From: Mercenaria mercenaria
Lineage: Eukaryota > Mollusca > Bivalvia > Venerida > Veneridae
Assembly (NCBI RefSeq): GCF_021730395.1
Contig: NC_069366.1
Location: 69,259,001-69,323,000, forward strand
DNA length: 64,000 nt
Reading direction: 5' to 3'
The position numbers and the translations under genes were made by a program. This document shows positions 11,726-24,066 of this stretch, piece after piece; within the stretch, counting starts at the first letter, position 1; the number at the start of each line of letters is the position of its first letter. The notes under the pieces are model-generated. The model did no database searches and was not told where the DNA came from. It saw only the letters and a list, made by a program, of their open reading frames with translations.

Positions 11726-14700
11726 CTGAAAATAAATTAACAAAACCACATTGGTGTTTCATTTGTCTCTCTTAAATTAGGAGGAACCGTCCAGAAGTTA
11801 AGATGCCAACCCGAGGATCGCAGATTCGAGCTTTACAAGGCCGTGACGCACGTCACCTGTTTATGACACAAGTATTTGGTTATCTGGGAGCAGAAAAGAA
11901 AGTAATTTAAATAAGTTAAAAGGTTATTAATCACAATCGCTTTAATGAAAATAAGATTAGCTTTCTTAACTGGAAGATTAAATTGTAAGGCAGAATAAGC
12001 TTTTCTATTCAATTATAAGCAATTACAGTCATCAGCTATACAAGATGGCAATCATTTTTAGCTCATCCGATTTTTGGGAAAAGAAGGATGAGTTATTGTC
12101 ATCACTTGGTCGGTGCCGGCGTTGTCTGGTTAAGTTTTATGTTTACAACTCCTAAACTATCAAAGCTATTCCTACAAAACTTGCAACACCTGTTTACCAT
12201 AATTAGCTGCTCTGTACAGCAATAACCATAACTCCACCCTGTTGTTTGTAAGGATTATGGCCCCTTTTGTACTTAGAAAATCAGATTTCTTGGTTAGGTT
12301 TTGTATTTAGCTCAGCTTTTCTCCTAAACTATCGAAGCTATTGCTTTAACACTTGCAACCATCAAAGGCTGACTCTGTACAGCAAGAAACATAACTCCAT
12401 CTGGCTTTTTGCAAGAATTATGGGCCCTTTTGGACTTAGAAAATACCAGATTTCTTGGTTAAGTTTTGCGTTTAGGTCAACTTTTCTCCTTAAAGCAGCA
12501 TGCCTCCAAATCGTTCGACAACAAAAAAAAAAAATATTTTTTTAAGATATCTTGAAATAAAATGCTATATTTCTTAAGAAGGCTTTATAACTCAATTTCT
12601 GACAAACATTATGTTGCGGAAACACTTGACAATTTGCTGTTTTTACTACTTTTTACGATGAAAATCGAAAAGCGTTTGTCACGCTTTTACTCCAGGTAAA
12701 CTGTCTCGATTATAAATATCTATATTTTGGAGTATTATTCACTACTTCAGCTATAGCGCTATTGGTTACGACGACGGGAAAATGTCTTTTTATTACAGCG
12801 GCGGTCCGGGGTTCGATTCCCGACGCAGTCATCTTTTTTTCTTGATTTGGAACTTTTAAAATATGTAAGAAACAAAAATTCATATTCCTATGTTCATAAT
12901 ATGATCAAACTTCAATTTGAAAGAAAGATTATTTGTTAGCCAAATCTGGAGGCATGCTGCCTTAACAGTCAAAGCTATTGCTTTAAACCTTGGAGCATTT
13001 TTTTTTGCCATTTAAAGCTTACCCTGCACAGCAAGTACTGTAACTCTACATTGCTTTTAGCAAGAAATATGGCCCCTTTTGGTGTTCGAAAATCATGGAC
13101 AGGACAATATTTCTATTATACAGAGACAAAATCAAAGGCCTGAATGGCCTGAGTCGGCTAATGATTGATGTACTGACAGTATAGTCTACCAGTTTCAGTT
13201 TGTTTTTAGTTTTTTTCTTAAAATTTCATAACACAGCTCGATATTTACCCAAAATATTATATCCGGATACGATTAAAACTTTCTCCAGTTTGAACATTTT
13301 ATTTTACAAATTGTGATGATACGAAGACATTTAGCAGCAATTGGCAGTATCTGACATTGAAGTTTACGGTTAAATTACCTCTTATTTAATCTTTTCATAA
13401 AAAGTTTGTTTTTGTTTCGTGAAAGCAGCCAAACATAGACGATCTACTTTCGATTTCAAAACTACAAAAAAATACAATTTAATGTTTCGCCGATTTGTTT
13501 ATTTCTCGAAAAATAAAATTAAAATCATTTTTAATATCAGTAGTAACTAAAAAAAACAGTAAGAGCTTCTTCTTCCGATAATTTATCCGTTTTTCTGACT
13601 GCAAAATTCAACCCACGCAAAGTTTTTAGAAATTACGATGCGTGTTTACGTTCAATGTGGGAGAATTAAGGCTGATCGGTTATTTTACTAACTCATCCAG
13701 ACGATTCAGATTTAGTTTTTTAAAAAGCATTGTGGGGCGTTTCTGTATTTTTTTTACGTTTTATAGCTTAGAAATTATTAGACATGCTTTTTTGCATTAT
13801 TTCTATACGTAATTTACGCTAATACGTATCTTATCTGGAGCCCTGTGGGAACTATATTTTGGGCTTTCGTGGATTTTTACCTAAGCTTTGTAAGCCTGCG
13901 CCAATTCTTAAATGCACATTTATGCTTAATGAGTTACATTCGAGAATTGCACAATTACAAGTCATAAAAAAGGACAGATTACATCGTATATTGGTCATAG
14001 CAAAGGGAATTGACACAACTTAACTTCATTCATGCAGTGAACTGTTTGAAGTTTGAGAAATCTAATGGAACTACATCCCTTCACTGTGTTATTTGGTCCA
14101 TTTAGAGAATCGTTGGATAGCAAGGACTCGTCAAAAGGCTTTCAGCCTTTAGCCGACTCAAAAATTAGATGAAAACAACACTTTTCACGGCTATTGTAAC
14201 TTCCAGTTTGACATTCGCAGTACCGATTTACTTTTTACCTTTGCAATGTCGCAGGTTCCAACGCCCGTTGATGAAAAATCCAGTAGAATATTTTTCATAC
14301 CAAAGTTTAGTGGTATTATATCTTGAACAGGAAATACTTGGTTGATAGTAGTTAGTGATTTTCGAACCATTGTATTGTGCGTGTTCTTTTACCACCACTG
14401 AAATTGTTTTCTTCAAAACCTGGTGGGATCTAAAATAAAAGAAAATGGATATTAAATTCATACGAAACACTATGTTCATTCCATCATATTTACATTCCTA
14501 CTTTGCAATTAGTTAAAATCATTATTATTATTATTATTATACCAGAATTATACAGCGCCCTTTTCATGATAAATAAGTTCAAATGCGCTTTACATATGGC
14601 AAACGCAGCCACACAGAGCGAGAAATTCATCCTCTACTAGTACAGACACAGCGATCTGACCAGAAGGACAGAGTGAGATAAAGCCCCCAGAACAAATAGA

Positions 14701-17700
14701 AAGAAATCCTTTTCTAGATAAATGCCTTTCCGAATAGACAGCTCTTTAACGTGCCCGGTGTATAGCACCGATACACGTGAAACCGTCTTTCCTGGGAAGA
14801 ACCAGTACAGACCTCTTTATTAGGTGGGAGACACTCAAGAGCATCTCCGAAATTTCCAGTGCCTGGACCCGCATTCGAACCCCAAACCTCTGGATTAACA
14901 GTCAAGAGTGTTACCACAAGACCATCGGCCCACCTATTAAGATTAGCAAGTAAAATATATCATACCGGACTAAGGTTTTGTTGCTTAAGCACCCGTATGT
15001 TTGTATAATTATAACAAAACATTTAATGACCAGGATATTGTCTATATAGCACAGTTTGGAACAGTGAAACAAAATGAGATAACATATGTACTCTCAAACT
15101 CGCATGCCATCAGTTGTATAAGTCTCATTCATTAATGGACGAACAGTCAAGCAAATAAACAAAATGAATAATATTAACAATCTCCATATATATAAGGTTT
15201 CAAGAAAAAATCTCCTGTTTCTTAAACGATCGATCTGGAAAAAATCACAAGCGGATGAACGGGCGATAGAACGGACAAAACAAATATGTTTATTTTCTAT
15301 TACTGTATCATTTTTATATGTAATGCTTTATGAAATAAATTAGATGATTTTGTAGTTGCCATAACTTTGAGTCTGAGCATTTATTCTCTTTATAATAACA
15401 TCGAGTTGTCTGATATAGTAACAAAATGACTGAACTTACATTCTCTCTAAGGATCTGTATCAAAAGATACAGTTTGACTACATTTCAAGTTATCAATTGA
15501 TTTACATTATGAGAACGGACAGCAAATTTACAGTATGGCAGGTGATTAAATAATACTGCCATACATCATTTGTTTACTTTAAATCTGCTAATCTAGATTC
15601 CTCCACAACCACCGCATTTCAAAGTCTTAAATTGACTTTTATCTTTAAATTTATGCAAAAAATTCCAAACAGCTGTAGTAGTATATTCCAGTATATTCAT
15701 ATTTCAAATGTACCTAGAAGCTAAAATCTCCTTTTCACAAATGCTGATCGACTTTGGCCACTTTGGGAGCAAATGTTTCACTAAGGTCCAGTCATTGCAC
15801 TGTAACTTTGGATTCAGAGGTTTCCCACAGTACCATGGCATTCCGGAATTCAAGCTCGTAAAGTTACACACATCTTTATATTTGGTTTTCACAAGTAAAT
15901 GTTTGTCGTCTGGATGACACACAGCGTCTTCGTGATACTGCTGACTTTTGTACTTCGCCAAAATGAGTCTCAAGGCAAATTGCTATTTAAGATAAATGAA
16001 AAATTATACAGGCATTTCTGTCACATGAGTAACGTCGGTAAACGTACAATTTAACGAATTGCGTTTATTTGAAAAAAAAAACTGATCGCAGAGTAAATGT
16101 CTATAGAACAATCTATGCCACTTAAGTCTTATCCATTATCAACTGCTGAATAATGTTAGAAGTCACTAGCTCTACCGAAAGCACTGCACTTTTCCCTTAA
16201 ACGTATTTGCTCGAATTCTATTCCTATCTTAAGAGGTTAAAGGGATACAAAGCCCATCCCACTGCATGTAAAATAGTAAATATATAACTCACAGTAGATA
16301 TCAAAATCATGTAACATTTTCCACAAGCATGGAATTCAGTTTGATTTTGGAACAATGGTACTTAGAAGATATGATCAATTTATACAAAAATTCATACTGA
16401 AAGAACACAATTGTGTTTTTAGCTGCACAATCAATCATCATAATATATGTCAATAGTAAATATAATAATACATTGTTGACAATTCAATATTTTAGATATT
16501 ACACAACATGGGCATTTATCTTTGACAACACATTTCCAACCTAGTTCATATAAAACAATTAGTTTTAACTTAACGCCATATTTACATTAATTATATTCTT
16601 ACAAATCGATGATTAACACCTTTGCTTTTTACTTCTTAGTAATTCAAACCATTATGTGAATATATTTGTGATACTACTGCTGGTAGAAAATGAATATTTT
16701 GAGCAACTTATTCAAAAATATCAGACAGGTGTATATAAAAAAAAGCTCTAAATAAGAGAGTTGTATAAATAATATTCAGATTTCTGTCCAGGCTTGAAAA
16801 TTGGTGAATGATTTTTTTGAAATTCAAATCATTTTGAATAAGAGCTCTCACTATTTGTGACAAATGCCCCCAAAGCGTGCCCAAGAATGCTACAGTTGTC
16901 TGCGCAAAATATGCTAAATAGTTTAGGTATGAATTATTTTGTGACATTGACTTTAACCTGAGAGAACCTGGTCATAAGCGCGACATACCTTTATGGACCA
17001 GACAAGAAACAGACGATGTCAACCTTTGACTAGAAGTGTGATCTTGACCTTGGAGGAGGTAGGGGTCTGGGTCTTGCGCATGACATGTCACCTCATTATG
17101 GGGAATATTTATGCCGAGTAATTTCAAAATCCCTTGATCAATGGCAGGGTTATGACAGACCCTGTTAACCTTTGACTTCTGAGTGTGACATTGACCTTTG
17201 AGCTAGGGGTCTGAATCTTGCACATGACACGTCGTTTCATTATGGCGAACATTTATGCCAAGTAATTTCGATGACAGAGTTATGGACCGGAAACGATAAA
17301 GACCCTGTCAATCTTTAATCTCTAAGTGTGACAGTGACCTTTGAAGCTAGGAGTCTTCATCTTGTGCATGACACGTCGTCTCCTTATGGTGAACATATAC
17401 GCCAAGTTATTTTAAAATCCTTATATGGATGGCAGTTATGGACCGGACACGAAACAGACCTTGCTAACCTTTAATCTCTAATTGTGACCTTGACCTTGGA
17501 GCTAGGGATCTGGGTCTTGCGCACGACATATCGTCTAAGTATGGTGTACATTTATCCAAAGTTACTCCAAAATCCCTTCGTTGAAGAAGGCAGAGTTACA
17601 GCCCGGAACGAATTTACGCAGACGCACGCACGGACCGAAAGTGCGATTTTAATATGCCCACCTTCGGAAGCATAACAATAATATCTTCGCTTACAAGTTT

Positions 17701-20646
17701 TAAATTGTTATAAAAGTATATAAATTAGTTTGGCTATAGTTCATATCTTATCATTTCCTTTCATCACGGATATACCCTAGGACTGTTATACACAATAGTA
17801 GAGTAAGCGAATGTGTTTAGATATGAATACGTTTTTTCACATGCTACCAACATAACAAAAAGCATAGCGTAAATATATGTACTTACAGCTGACGTCAGTC
17901 TATACTGAGCCGTTATTGCCTCCCTGGTGTATGCTATAGTTGCTGATATATATGATTTACCGCTCCATAAAGCTTCAAAAACAATAGTGTACGACCCATT
18001 TCTAAGGTCATATACCACTCCTGGTGCGAAGGCGTTCAAAGCTGCATTTGATATCCTTGCACGAAGATGATCTCCTCCAGTAGTTTTCTGTCTTCCATAG
18101 GAGTCATATAACGTAGCCTGCACATATATTTTGTCTCCTATGTCATACGCCTTATTTTGAGAACCTGTGAATAAACAGCGTGATATTCTTAAACGGGTTT
18201 AATTATTTTTTCTTAAAGAACAATGCATGATCTCGAATTTCTAAACAATGAGAAACGTACACAACACCAAACAAAACAAATTCAGTGTTGTCAATATTAA
18301 AACGAACTTTCAAAATAATTACCAGAACAGTTCGTTAAAGTATAAAGTTCTAAATTATTTTGTAAACCATCCCCCTTGCTTGCAAATATATTGACTTGTA
18401 ACCAAAATGAATTAATCCTAAATGCTTGTTTTAATAATTTTAGCTTACTTATTTTAGCCCATTTGTGATCAAAGCTTATTTGAATTCCTCTAGAGTCAAC
18501 TTTCGTGAAGGAACTGACCAGGTGCATTATGTCAAAATGTGACCATGTCCCAACTCAGAACTTTGACCAATTTTGAGCAATAATTTGAGGAATCAAATAG
18601 ATGTCAGTTACTGGTTATATGTTATGAAAAAACTTTAGTGTATTTCAACAATACGGCATTATACTACCAAAAGTAAAACATTGTCATTGAAAGAATGCTG
18701 GTAGCAACTTAGTACATTCAATATATTTCTCTCATCTAGATACTAACCTAAAATTGTTAATGTAGATAGAGTACGATTTGCAGCAAGATTCGGATCTGTA
18801 CATGGTTTGTATTTTAAAGCTTCTTCTTCGCTGATAACTTCATTCAAGAGGTTGTTGATTATAAAGTCATCAGAACTGGAGCCCTTATGTTTGTTAACTG
18901 ATTCCTTAAAGACCTTCAATTCCCCTCCGAGTGAGGTGTTATAGCTAAAACATAAAATATATATTGTTAATTGCAGTACGGCAATTTCTTTCCTTGCAGT
19001 ACCTTGTGACCAGTGTGTGTTTTGGTGGTTTGAACATATACGAATGTTCATGTAGTTAATTCAGATAGACAGATTTATTTCAGTACATATTCATGGCAAT
19101 ATAAGTAACAACATTCAGATAACAATGAACAAGTATACATGTTAAATATAGCCATGTCACATACATTATAACACAAAGGATAACATAAAGAAAGAAATAA
19201 AAACCATCTCTTATTTCCATTGTGATCCTTGTGAAGTATAATATGGTATGGTATGGGAAGACTATCACAGAATAAAAGGTTATCACAATTCATAAAATAT
19301 AAAATTATAAAAAAATCCTAACATTATCAATAAAAACAACTAAACTTTGATAATGGTAATTATGTGATGAAGTTTGTCTCTTCACTGCTGATGATCTACA
19401 TTATTTTTAAGTGTTTTTTCAAGGGTTTTTAATTTCATTAATAGTGGTCTCATTGTAATAACGAACAAAAGTTACTTTTTTGTGATTGACTATCGAGATT
19501 GTTTCTCTCAACATCAAATATTCAGCAAATTATTATGAAAATAAATTGTTGCAAAATGTTTTGTTTTGACAATACCATCTTTCAAATTGACTTTTGTTCC
19601 GTAAAAGAACATCCTATGATAAGATATCTATTCTATCGAAATTGAGATCCTATTTCATAAGAACGTTATCAGCGGGCAGGACTGCTTGTACATCTCAATC
19701 ATTGAATACCACCGAAATGTTAAGATATCGTTAATGTTAAATCATTCACTGGCGATCCGAGGTGGCGATTTAGCACGCACTACAATACATTTAAAAATGG
19801 TCAGTCAGCTATAACGAACCTCTGTGAACCTTGAATAAGTCTTTCACAGAATAAATGAGAAGTGAAAAATATGGAATAATGATAAAATAAGATTAATCAA
19901 TTTTACTGCCTATATCGAAATCTACTGCAGTGCGAACTTATGCATATTCAAACGGCACATATGCATAGCAAACACCAATCTTACCTCCAATCGTCACGGT
20001 AGTTAATCCTATTGACTGGCTGTGGGTTGTTAACTGATGACGAATTTCTTTCTCCATTTGATACTTGATACACGATAAAAATGTAGAGGGCACAAAGTAA
20101 ACATAGCAATAATACGACCTAAAATAAAACGAAATGTGTATAGGCCAATTAAGTGCTAATATTTGCGGTACGCCATAAAATGTTCATTGTCAGATTGAGA
20201 TAATATACTTTGTCAGATTGTGTTACAGTATTGTATTCTTTGTACAAATAGTAAGACAAGTGGTATACCGTTAAGTAACTTATATGTATATCTAAAACGC
20301 ACTTAAAATGTATGCCTTTCAGTGGTTGCATGAATTTACAGTTTAATGCCCAGATTTCGCTTACGAAACATACTATGTTTAATATTCTTGTTGTATTGTT
20401 TCACATTCTCTTTACTATTATGATCAATATAATAAGGTGTTTTTTAATTTGCAATTTCTTGTTCTGAAGACGTCAAAACCAATGTAAACAGAAAAGAAAT
20501 AGATGAAATGATAATTTAAAGAACTTTAATATAACAATAGATAAAGCATTAAATACAAGAGCAGAAAGTGCACAATATAGTGATGTTTTAACAAATACCT
20601 TTTGTGTTTGTAGGTTCAGGGGTAACTGCTTTACAGTGTGATCCAT
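11061..20646 (-). CDS. NXPE family member (neurexophilin and PC-esterase domain protein), seven coding exons
   Basis: The coding segments in transcript order are 20,646-20,599, 20,118-19,985, 18,944-18,748, 18,164-17,887, 15,982-15,714, 14,429-14,239 and 11,725-11,061. They sum to 1,782 nt, that is 593 codons plus a stop, with all introns GT-AG and phases 0, 2, 1, 0, 2, 1. The protein has a 16-residue cytosolic start and a signal anchor at about 17-35, followed by an Ig/filamin-like neurexophilin region (about 127-219, with GGD and NGSY), a cysteine-rich linker (CNFT...PWYC, about 220-372) and a C-terminal PC-esterase domain. That domain has GDS at 392-394 and a terminal Asp/His region (D560/D563, H574 in SLHPH). 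At least eight N-x-S/T sequons fit a lumenal or extracellular body. NXPE proteins are about 540-560 residues in mammals and their substrate is not firmly known. The gene looks intact. Start choice: the only in-frame ATG that joins exon 2 in phase 0. Confidence 0.9.
12105..13100. repeat. Tandem array of about 165-bp units, interrupted by a MITE (intron 6)
   Basis: Units begin near 12,129, 12,293 and 12,458, each with gttaagttttatgtttac...ctcctaaactatcaaagctatt...ccataactccac...tatggcccctttt. The last unit is split by the MITE at 12,494-12,961 and resumes at 12,966 (cagtcaaagctattgcttt). The start (ggtcggtgccggcg) and the layout resemble Pearl/HINE-type array elements. Confidence 0.75.
12494..12961. 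mobile_element. TTAA-flanked MITE with an internal tRNA-like segment
   Basis: TTAA lies on both sides (12,490-12,493 and 12,962-12,965). The terminal inverted repeats match over about 15 bp (GCAGCATGCCTCCA). Removing the element restores the host tandem repeat, so it is a clean insertion. A TTAA target duplication suggests a piggyBac-type transposase acting in trans. Inside, 12,770-12,830 resembles a degenerate tRNA head with a good B box (GGTTCGATTCC). Confidence 0.8.
14239..14429 (-). CDS. NXPE coding exon 6
   Basis: It is bounded by ttttattttag/ATCCCAC and GCAAAG/gtaaaa and is 191 bp long. It encodes SHQVLKKTISVVV and ends with GFFINGRWNLRHCKG; the G(F/Y)xxNGxW...C motif is a family signature. 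The intron to exon 5 contains a SINE at 14,519-14,936. Confidence 0.92.
14519..14936 (-). mobile_element. tRNA-derived SINE, family C, with (ATT)n tail
   Basis: On the minus strand it starts with a tRNA-like head (GATGGTCTTGTGGTAACACTC, B box GGTTCGAATGC). A body follows containing aagcgc-type motifs, and it ends in (AAT)n at 14,519-14,540. It lies in intron 5 of the NXPE gene, in the same orientation as the gene. Confidence 0.75.
15714..15982 (-). CDS. NXPE coding exon 5 (cysteine-rich linker)
   Basis: It is bounded by cttaaatag/CAATTT and CTTCTAG/gtacat and is 269 bp long. It encodes QFALRLILAKYKSQQYHED, then VCNFTSLNSGMPWYC and KLQCNDW, the cysteine pattern typical of NXPE proteins between the Ig-like region and the esterase. 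It ends in phase 2. Confidence 0.92.
16945..17685. repeat. Tandem array of about 150-bp units (intron 4)
   Basis: There are four units, with the shared core aagtgtgac(c/a)ttgacct at 17,037, 17,184, 17,327 and 17,483. It also shares cttgcgcatgacatgtc and tatggaccgga. The 3' flank holds acgcagacgcacgcacgg and a short arm gcccaccttcgg. The layout is Pearl/HINE-like. Units contain the extended nuclear-receptor half-site TCAAGGTCA on the minus strand. Confidence 0.75.
17887..18164 (-). CDS. NXPE coding exon 4 (neurexophilin/Ig-like region)
   Basis: It is bounded by ttattcacag/GTTCTC and TCAGCT/gtaagt and is 278 bp long. It encodes an Ig/filamin-like fold with the family signatures DIGDKIYVQATLYDSYGR, GGDHLRARI, APGVVYDLRNGSY, LWSGKSY and REAI. 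It ends in phase 0 and is followed by an intron of about 1.9 kb that holds the tandem array at 16,945-17,685. Confidence 0.92.
18748..18944 (-). CDS. NXPE coding exon 3 (stalk)
   Basis: It is bounded by atgttttag/CTATAAC and ATTTTAG/gttagt and is 197 bp long. It encodes the segment SYNTSLGG...SSSDDFIINNLL...CTDPNLAANRTLSTLTIL, with two N-glycosylation sequons, and ends in phase 1. An equally long homologous exon lies at 27,172-27,368, with about 43 of 66 residues identical by my hand alignment. Confidence 0.88.
19075..19293. other. Intron sequence, no exon supported
   Basis: Two overlapping open frames exist on the minus strand, but they are hydrophobic, lack splice sites that fit the NXPE phases and match nothing I recognise. 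I treat this as intron 2. Confidence 0.5.
19985..20118 (-). CDS. NXPE coding exon 2 (signal anchor)
   Basis: It is bounded by ttttatttag/GTC and GGAG/gtaaga. It encodes VVLLLCLLCALYIFIVYQ, a single membrane-spanning anchor, then a polar stalk ending INYRDDW plus two bases of a split Ser codon. It is 134 bp long. A homologous 128-bp exon lies at 27,855-27,982. Confidence 0.88.
20599..20646 (-). CDS. NXPE coding exon 1 (start codon, residues 1-16)
   Basis: The exon runs from ATG GAT CAC to AAG followed by the donor gtattt. It encodes MDHTVKQLPLNLQTQK, a short cytosolic tail. It joins exon 2 in phase 0 directly before the hydrophobic anchor. The 5' UTR extends upstream; a possible acceptor (aaaaatacag) lies near 20,684, so a non-coding first exon is plausible. 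Confidence 0.75.
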
Positions 20647-20699
20647 AGATCATGTTAATGCATTGCTCTGTTTCTCGTTGCCGCTGTATTTTTAGGTGA

Positions 20700-22009
20700 A
20701 TCCTTTAAAAAGAATGTATTGATAAATATACACTTAACATCTTCTGCTTAACGTCACTGCCTGCATTATAGCCGATCTTTAGTACTTTAAGTCCATTTGA
20801 CCGTCTCTGTATCTTTTATTACCCAGCGGTGTAACTTTAAACACGACAGATAATATCATCCGAGGGAGCATGTTGTGTACACATCGGTAAATTTGCAAAG
20901 TACTCCAAATTCATTGGATGGTTTAGGGAGACAAAATATTGTTTTCGCTTAAACATGTTGAATAAACTATGATTTTGTTTTCTCTCAACAATTGTGAAAA
21001 CCATACATGTATACAGTCAATGTGTCTTTCAATATACCATAACTAATATACCCAAACGACACTAATGCATAGCAAACGCCACTATGAAGAGATCCTTTTT
21101 TACATTTTACCGAAATCAGCATCTACAGAGTCAAAACCTTTTAATAACAAACATTTTTTTGTTTTCACTCCAGACAAATTGTACTGTAAATGTTCTTTAA
21201 AACATATACGTTATGTTTTGGATGACACAACATTACACAAAGTTTATAAAGATATGAAAATCATCGCAATTTTAAACTATCACTATAACTTGATAAATTA
21301 GTTTTATAATACCGCCAAATCGTGAAAATAATCCTGAAGAAGAAATCCGCTGTAGTATTGAACAAAACGACCAGTTCGTCAATTATAACCTCAATTTTCT
21401 TTGGTCGTTGCTTTTAAAGTAAATCAAATATTATCACTATGTATTTTATTCAAGTTTTGTTTTCATTGTAATTTGAGAAAAATATAATCATCTGATTTTA
21501 AAATGAACCGGGCGAGTAAATACACAGTGTAAATAGATGTAATTTGATATGGCATTCGTATTTTACAAAGCATTATTTAAAGCGATTCGTTCACGCAATG
21601 AAGGCAAAATATTTTTTCTCACAAAAAACATTAAACGTGGATACTGTGAAAGTCACCTATGGTGCAAAGGCATATACATGATATTTTTGCAGGATATCCT
21701 AATAAACAACCAGCCATTAGTGCAGAAGGGAGTAAACCGCTGCAACGCTTTGACAGACAGGGAAACAAATCAACATTCTTCTTGCATTTTTACCTACATG
21801 TATATCTTATTTTCATATTCATTTATTTCATCGATTTCCAGTGTCATATATACATTCTATGCAAAACGTGGTAGAAATGAACATGTTGAAAAAATCCACA
21901 TAAGTTATGGGCGATTAGCTTTAAATAGGTAGATGCACTAACTTTATACAGATCAAACTGACAATACCATAATGTATCATTCCCGACAGTCGCTTATTGT
22001 TCATGTAAT
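20700..22009. other. Sequence upstream of the NXPE start, nothing recognised
   Basis: This is unique-looking sequence with a few short open frames (for example 21,065-21,301 and 21,549-21,932) that I do not recognise. The NXPE promoter may lie here, but no clear TATA or initiator could be chosen. Confidence 0.4.
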
Positions 22010-23417
22010 CCCGCCCCACCACCACACCCAATTACGGAAACATTATTGTGACCCTGAGCTTTTTCTAAATGGTACAAAAATACCCGTTGTTGATGAAGCA
22101 AAATTTCTTGGCGTTATCTTAACAACCTTTCGTTTGTGCCGCATATAAAATACTTGAAAGCCAAATGTCTGAAGTCATTGAATCTTTTAACGGTTATTTC
22201 AAAACTGATGGGGGAGCCGATCGCACGGTGTTATTAAGACTTTATAGGGCTTTAATTAGATCTAAGCTAGATTACGGTTGTATTGTTCCGCAAGAAAATC
22301 TTATTTTCAAATGTTAGATACCATCCATAATCAAAGTCTTCGTATTGCTCTTGGGGCATTCCGAACATCGCCAGTTGAAAGTTTATATGCTGAGGCAAAC
22401 GAACCATCTCTTTACACACGCCGAGAAAAACTTTCATTGCAATATGCTTTAAGAGTGGCTGCCAACAAATCCAATCCTGCTCATGAAATTATTTTTAAAC
22501 CAAAGTACTCCGATTCATATGAGGAAAAACCAAAACAAATCAAATCGTTTGGTTTCGCATAAAATTTTCTATGAATGAAACTGACTTTGAATTCAATGGT
22601 ATTAAAGAAAATCCAATTCAAGATACACCACCATGGACCCTTTATACCCCTACAGTTCTTTTTGATTTGAAAACTGCCTTTAGAAAGTCTGAAACAAACC
22701 CTGAAATATTCAAGTCCAAATATCATGAAATCAAGTCAACTTACGAGGACTATTTTGCAATTTACATAGACTCAAAAGATGAATCAAAGGTTGGCTGTGC
22801 TGCTGTCAGCCTCCTTCATCAATCAAAACTACGTTTGCCAAATAATGCAACAATATTTTCAGCCGAGACCAAAGCTATTGATTTAGCTCTAAATTTTATA
22901 AAAGAAAATAGTGAAGAAAAATTTATTATCTTTTCCGACTCGCTTTCTGTTCAATTCATAACCGAAATATGGGAAATCCATTCATTCAAAATATTCTTCT
23001 CAGGTTTCATGAACTATCTTTAAAAAAGTCTATCATATTTTGTTGGATTCCCAGTCATGTTGGTATTCATGGAAACGAGGATGCTGATATTGCAGCAAAG
23101 AAAACCCTTTTATTATCACAATCTAATTTGAAATTACGCCATACCGATTTTAGGCCCAATATAAACAAATACATTTTATCTAAATGGCAATCGTCATGGA
23201 ACAATGCTTCATTCAATAAACTTCATGATATCAAACCTACTCTAGGGGAATGGCACCAAGGGAACAGATCTGTTCGCATGGAGAAAGTTGTTCTTTCTCG
23301 CTGTCGAATAGGTCACGCCCGTTTGACTCATTCTTATTTTTTGAGTAAAGATCAACCGAAATGTGTACCATGTCAAACACCGCTAACTATTAAACATTTT
23401 AATCGACTGTGTGGACT
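22010..23417 (+). mobile_element. 5'-truncated LINE of the RNase H-bearing (I-like) group
   Basis: Translated pieces give the C-terminal part of a non-LTR reverse transcriptase (FLNGTKIPVVDEAKFLGV, RLYRALIRSKLDYGC, LRIALGAFRTSPVESLYAEA). An RNase H domain follows with the acidic residues visible (YIDSKDESKVGCAAV, AETKAIDLAL, FSDSLSV, IPSHVGIHGNEDADIAAKK) and then a CxxC...H...C finger (CVPCQTPLTIKHFNRLC). The frames are interrupted at about 22,150-22,290, 22,561 and 22,980, so it is dead. RNase H places it in the I superfamily; the clade is not assigned. A PLE 3' end begins right after the finger. Confidence 0.8.
22571..23023 (+). pseudogene. LINE RNase H fragment
   Basis: This is the longest open piece of the LINE: 150 codons spanning the linker and the first three acidic motifs of RNase H. 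It continues after a frame change into the piece at 22,969-23,417, which carries the SHVGIHGNEDAD motif and the CxxC...H...C finger. It is a transposon remnant and not a host gene. Confidence 0.75.
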
Positions 23418-23690
23418 TTACTTTTATTTACACTGTCTTATGACTTTGGAACATTGTGGGGATAAGAGCGAGGTTAGGTGCACACAAACCGGTTTAAACT
23501 CCCCAGTGGTGGTTTTGCCACTGACCGTTCCATGGCGGTGCCCCACTGTATTCCTGTATTTGTTTGCTTTGTCCTTTTGTGTTCATTTTTGTTTGTGGTA
23601 TGCGAGAGTTGTTCGTGAGTGTCTTTGGGTAGGCTGCGTGTTTTGAACTTGGCTTTTCCTGTTGGATATTCTTCCTTGTTTTTTAATGTC
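23418..23690 (+). mobile_element. Penelope-like element 3'-end fragment
   Basis: It matches the 3' untranslated module of the PLE at 57,671-59,120: tttatttacactgtc, ggaacat...gggtaagag..gaggttagg, aaccggtttaaactcccc, a tggttttgccactgaccgtt block, and the end tgttggatattcttccttg plus T run. It sits at the broken 3' end of the LINE, consistent with insertion of a 5'-truncated PLE copy. Confidence 0.8.
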
Positions 23691-23699
23691 TTAACATTT

Positions 23700-23968
23700 T
23701 ATTGAATTAATGTAGTAATAACAAATATGTACATAAATCAGTGTATTTAGTTAAATTTCAATCACATTTTGTTTCTACTGTGTAAGACAGTTATTCATCT
23801 ATATTCGTAAAACTATGCTGAAAAGAGACTGACTGATAACTTTGCTGATAAAATTGTAAAAACACATTTATTCAGGAAGGTCCAAAATTGTCCACCTGAA
23901 AACTTTAGTATAGCTGTAAATTACCTGAGTGTATTATAAGAATGATTTTCGTGAAGTTTTCATGAAGA
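23700..23968. repeat. Dispersed repeat, copy 1 of 2
   Basis: It shares extended similarity with 35,852-36,092, for example gtacataaat(c/t)agtgtat, aatttcaatcacattttg, tttattcaggaagg and attataagaatgattttcg. The family is unknown. Confidence 0.7.
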
Positions 23969-24066
23969 TTTTGTGGGCGAAAAAAGTAGGTTACTAGATA
24001 GTGCTGGGTCTTTATAATCGTAGTAGCATTGACCTATACATTCAGCCATTGAAAAAAACACGCCTA

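Noticed and set aside
11061-11762. Intronless 233-codon gene starting at the ATG at 11,762
   Set aside because: The frame starts in the middle of the fold, and a strong acceptor at 11,726 joins it in phase to upstream NXPE exons.
17764-17886. Read-through extension of NXPE exon 4
   Set aside because: A canonical donor (GCT/gtaagt) ends the exon at 17,887 in the phase needed by exon 5.
22969-23646. Single 225-codon gene with an RNase H-like part
   Set aside because: The first half is LINE RNase H and the second half is translated PLE 3' UTR; the frame merely reads across the junction.
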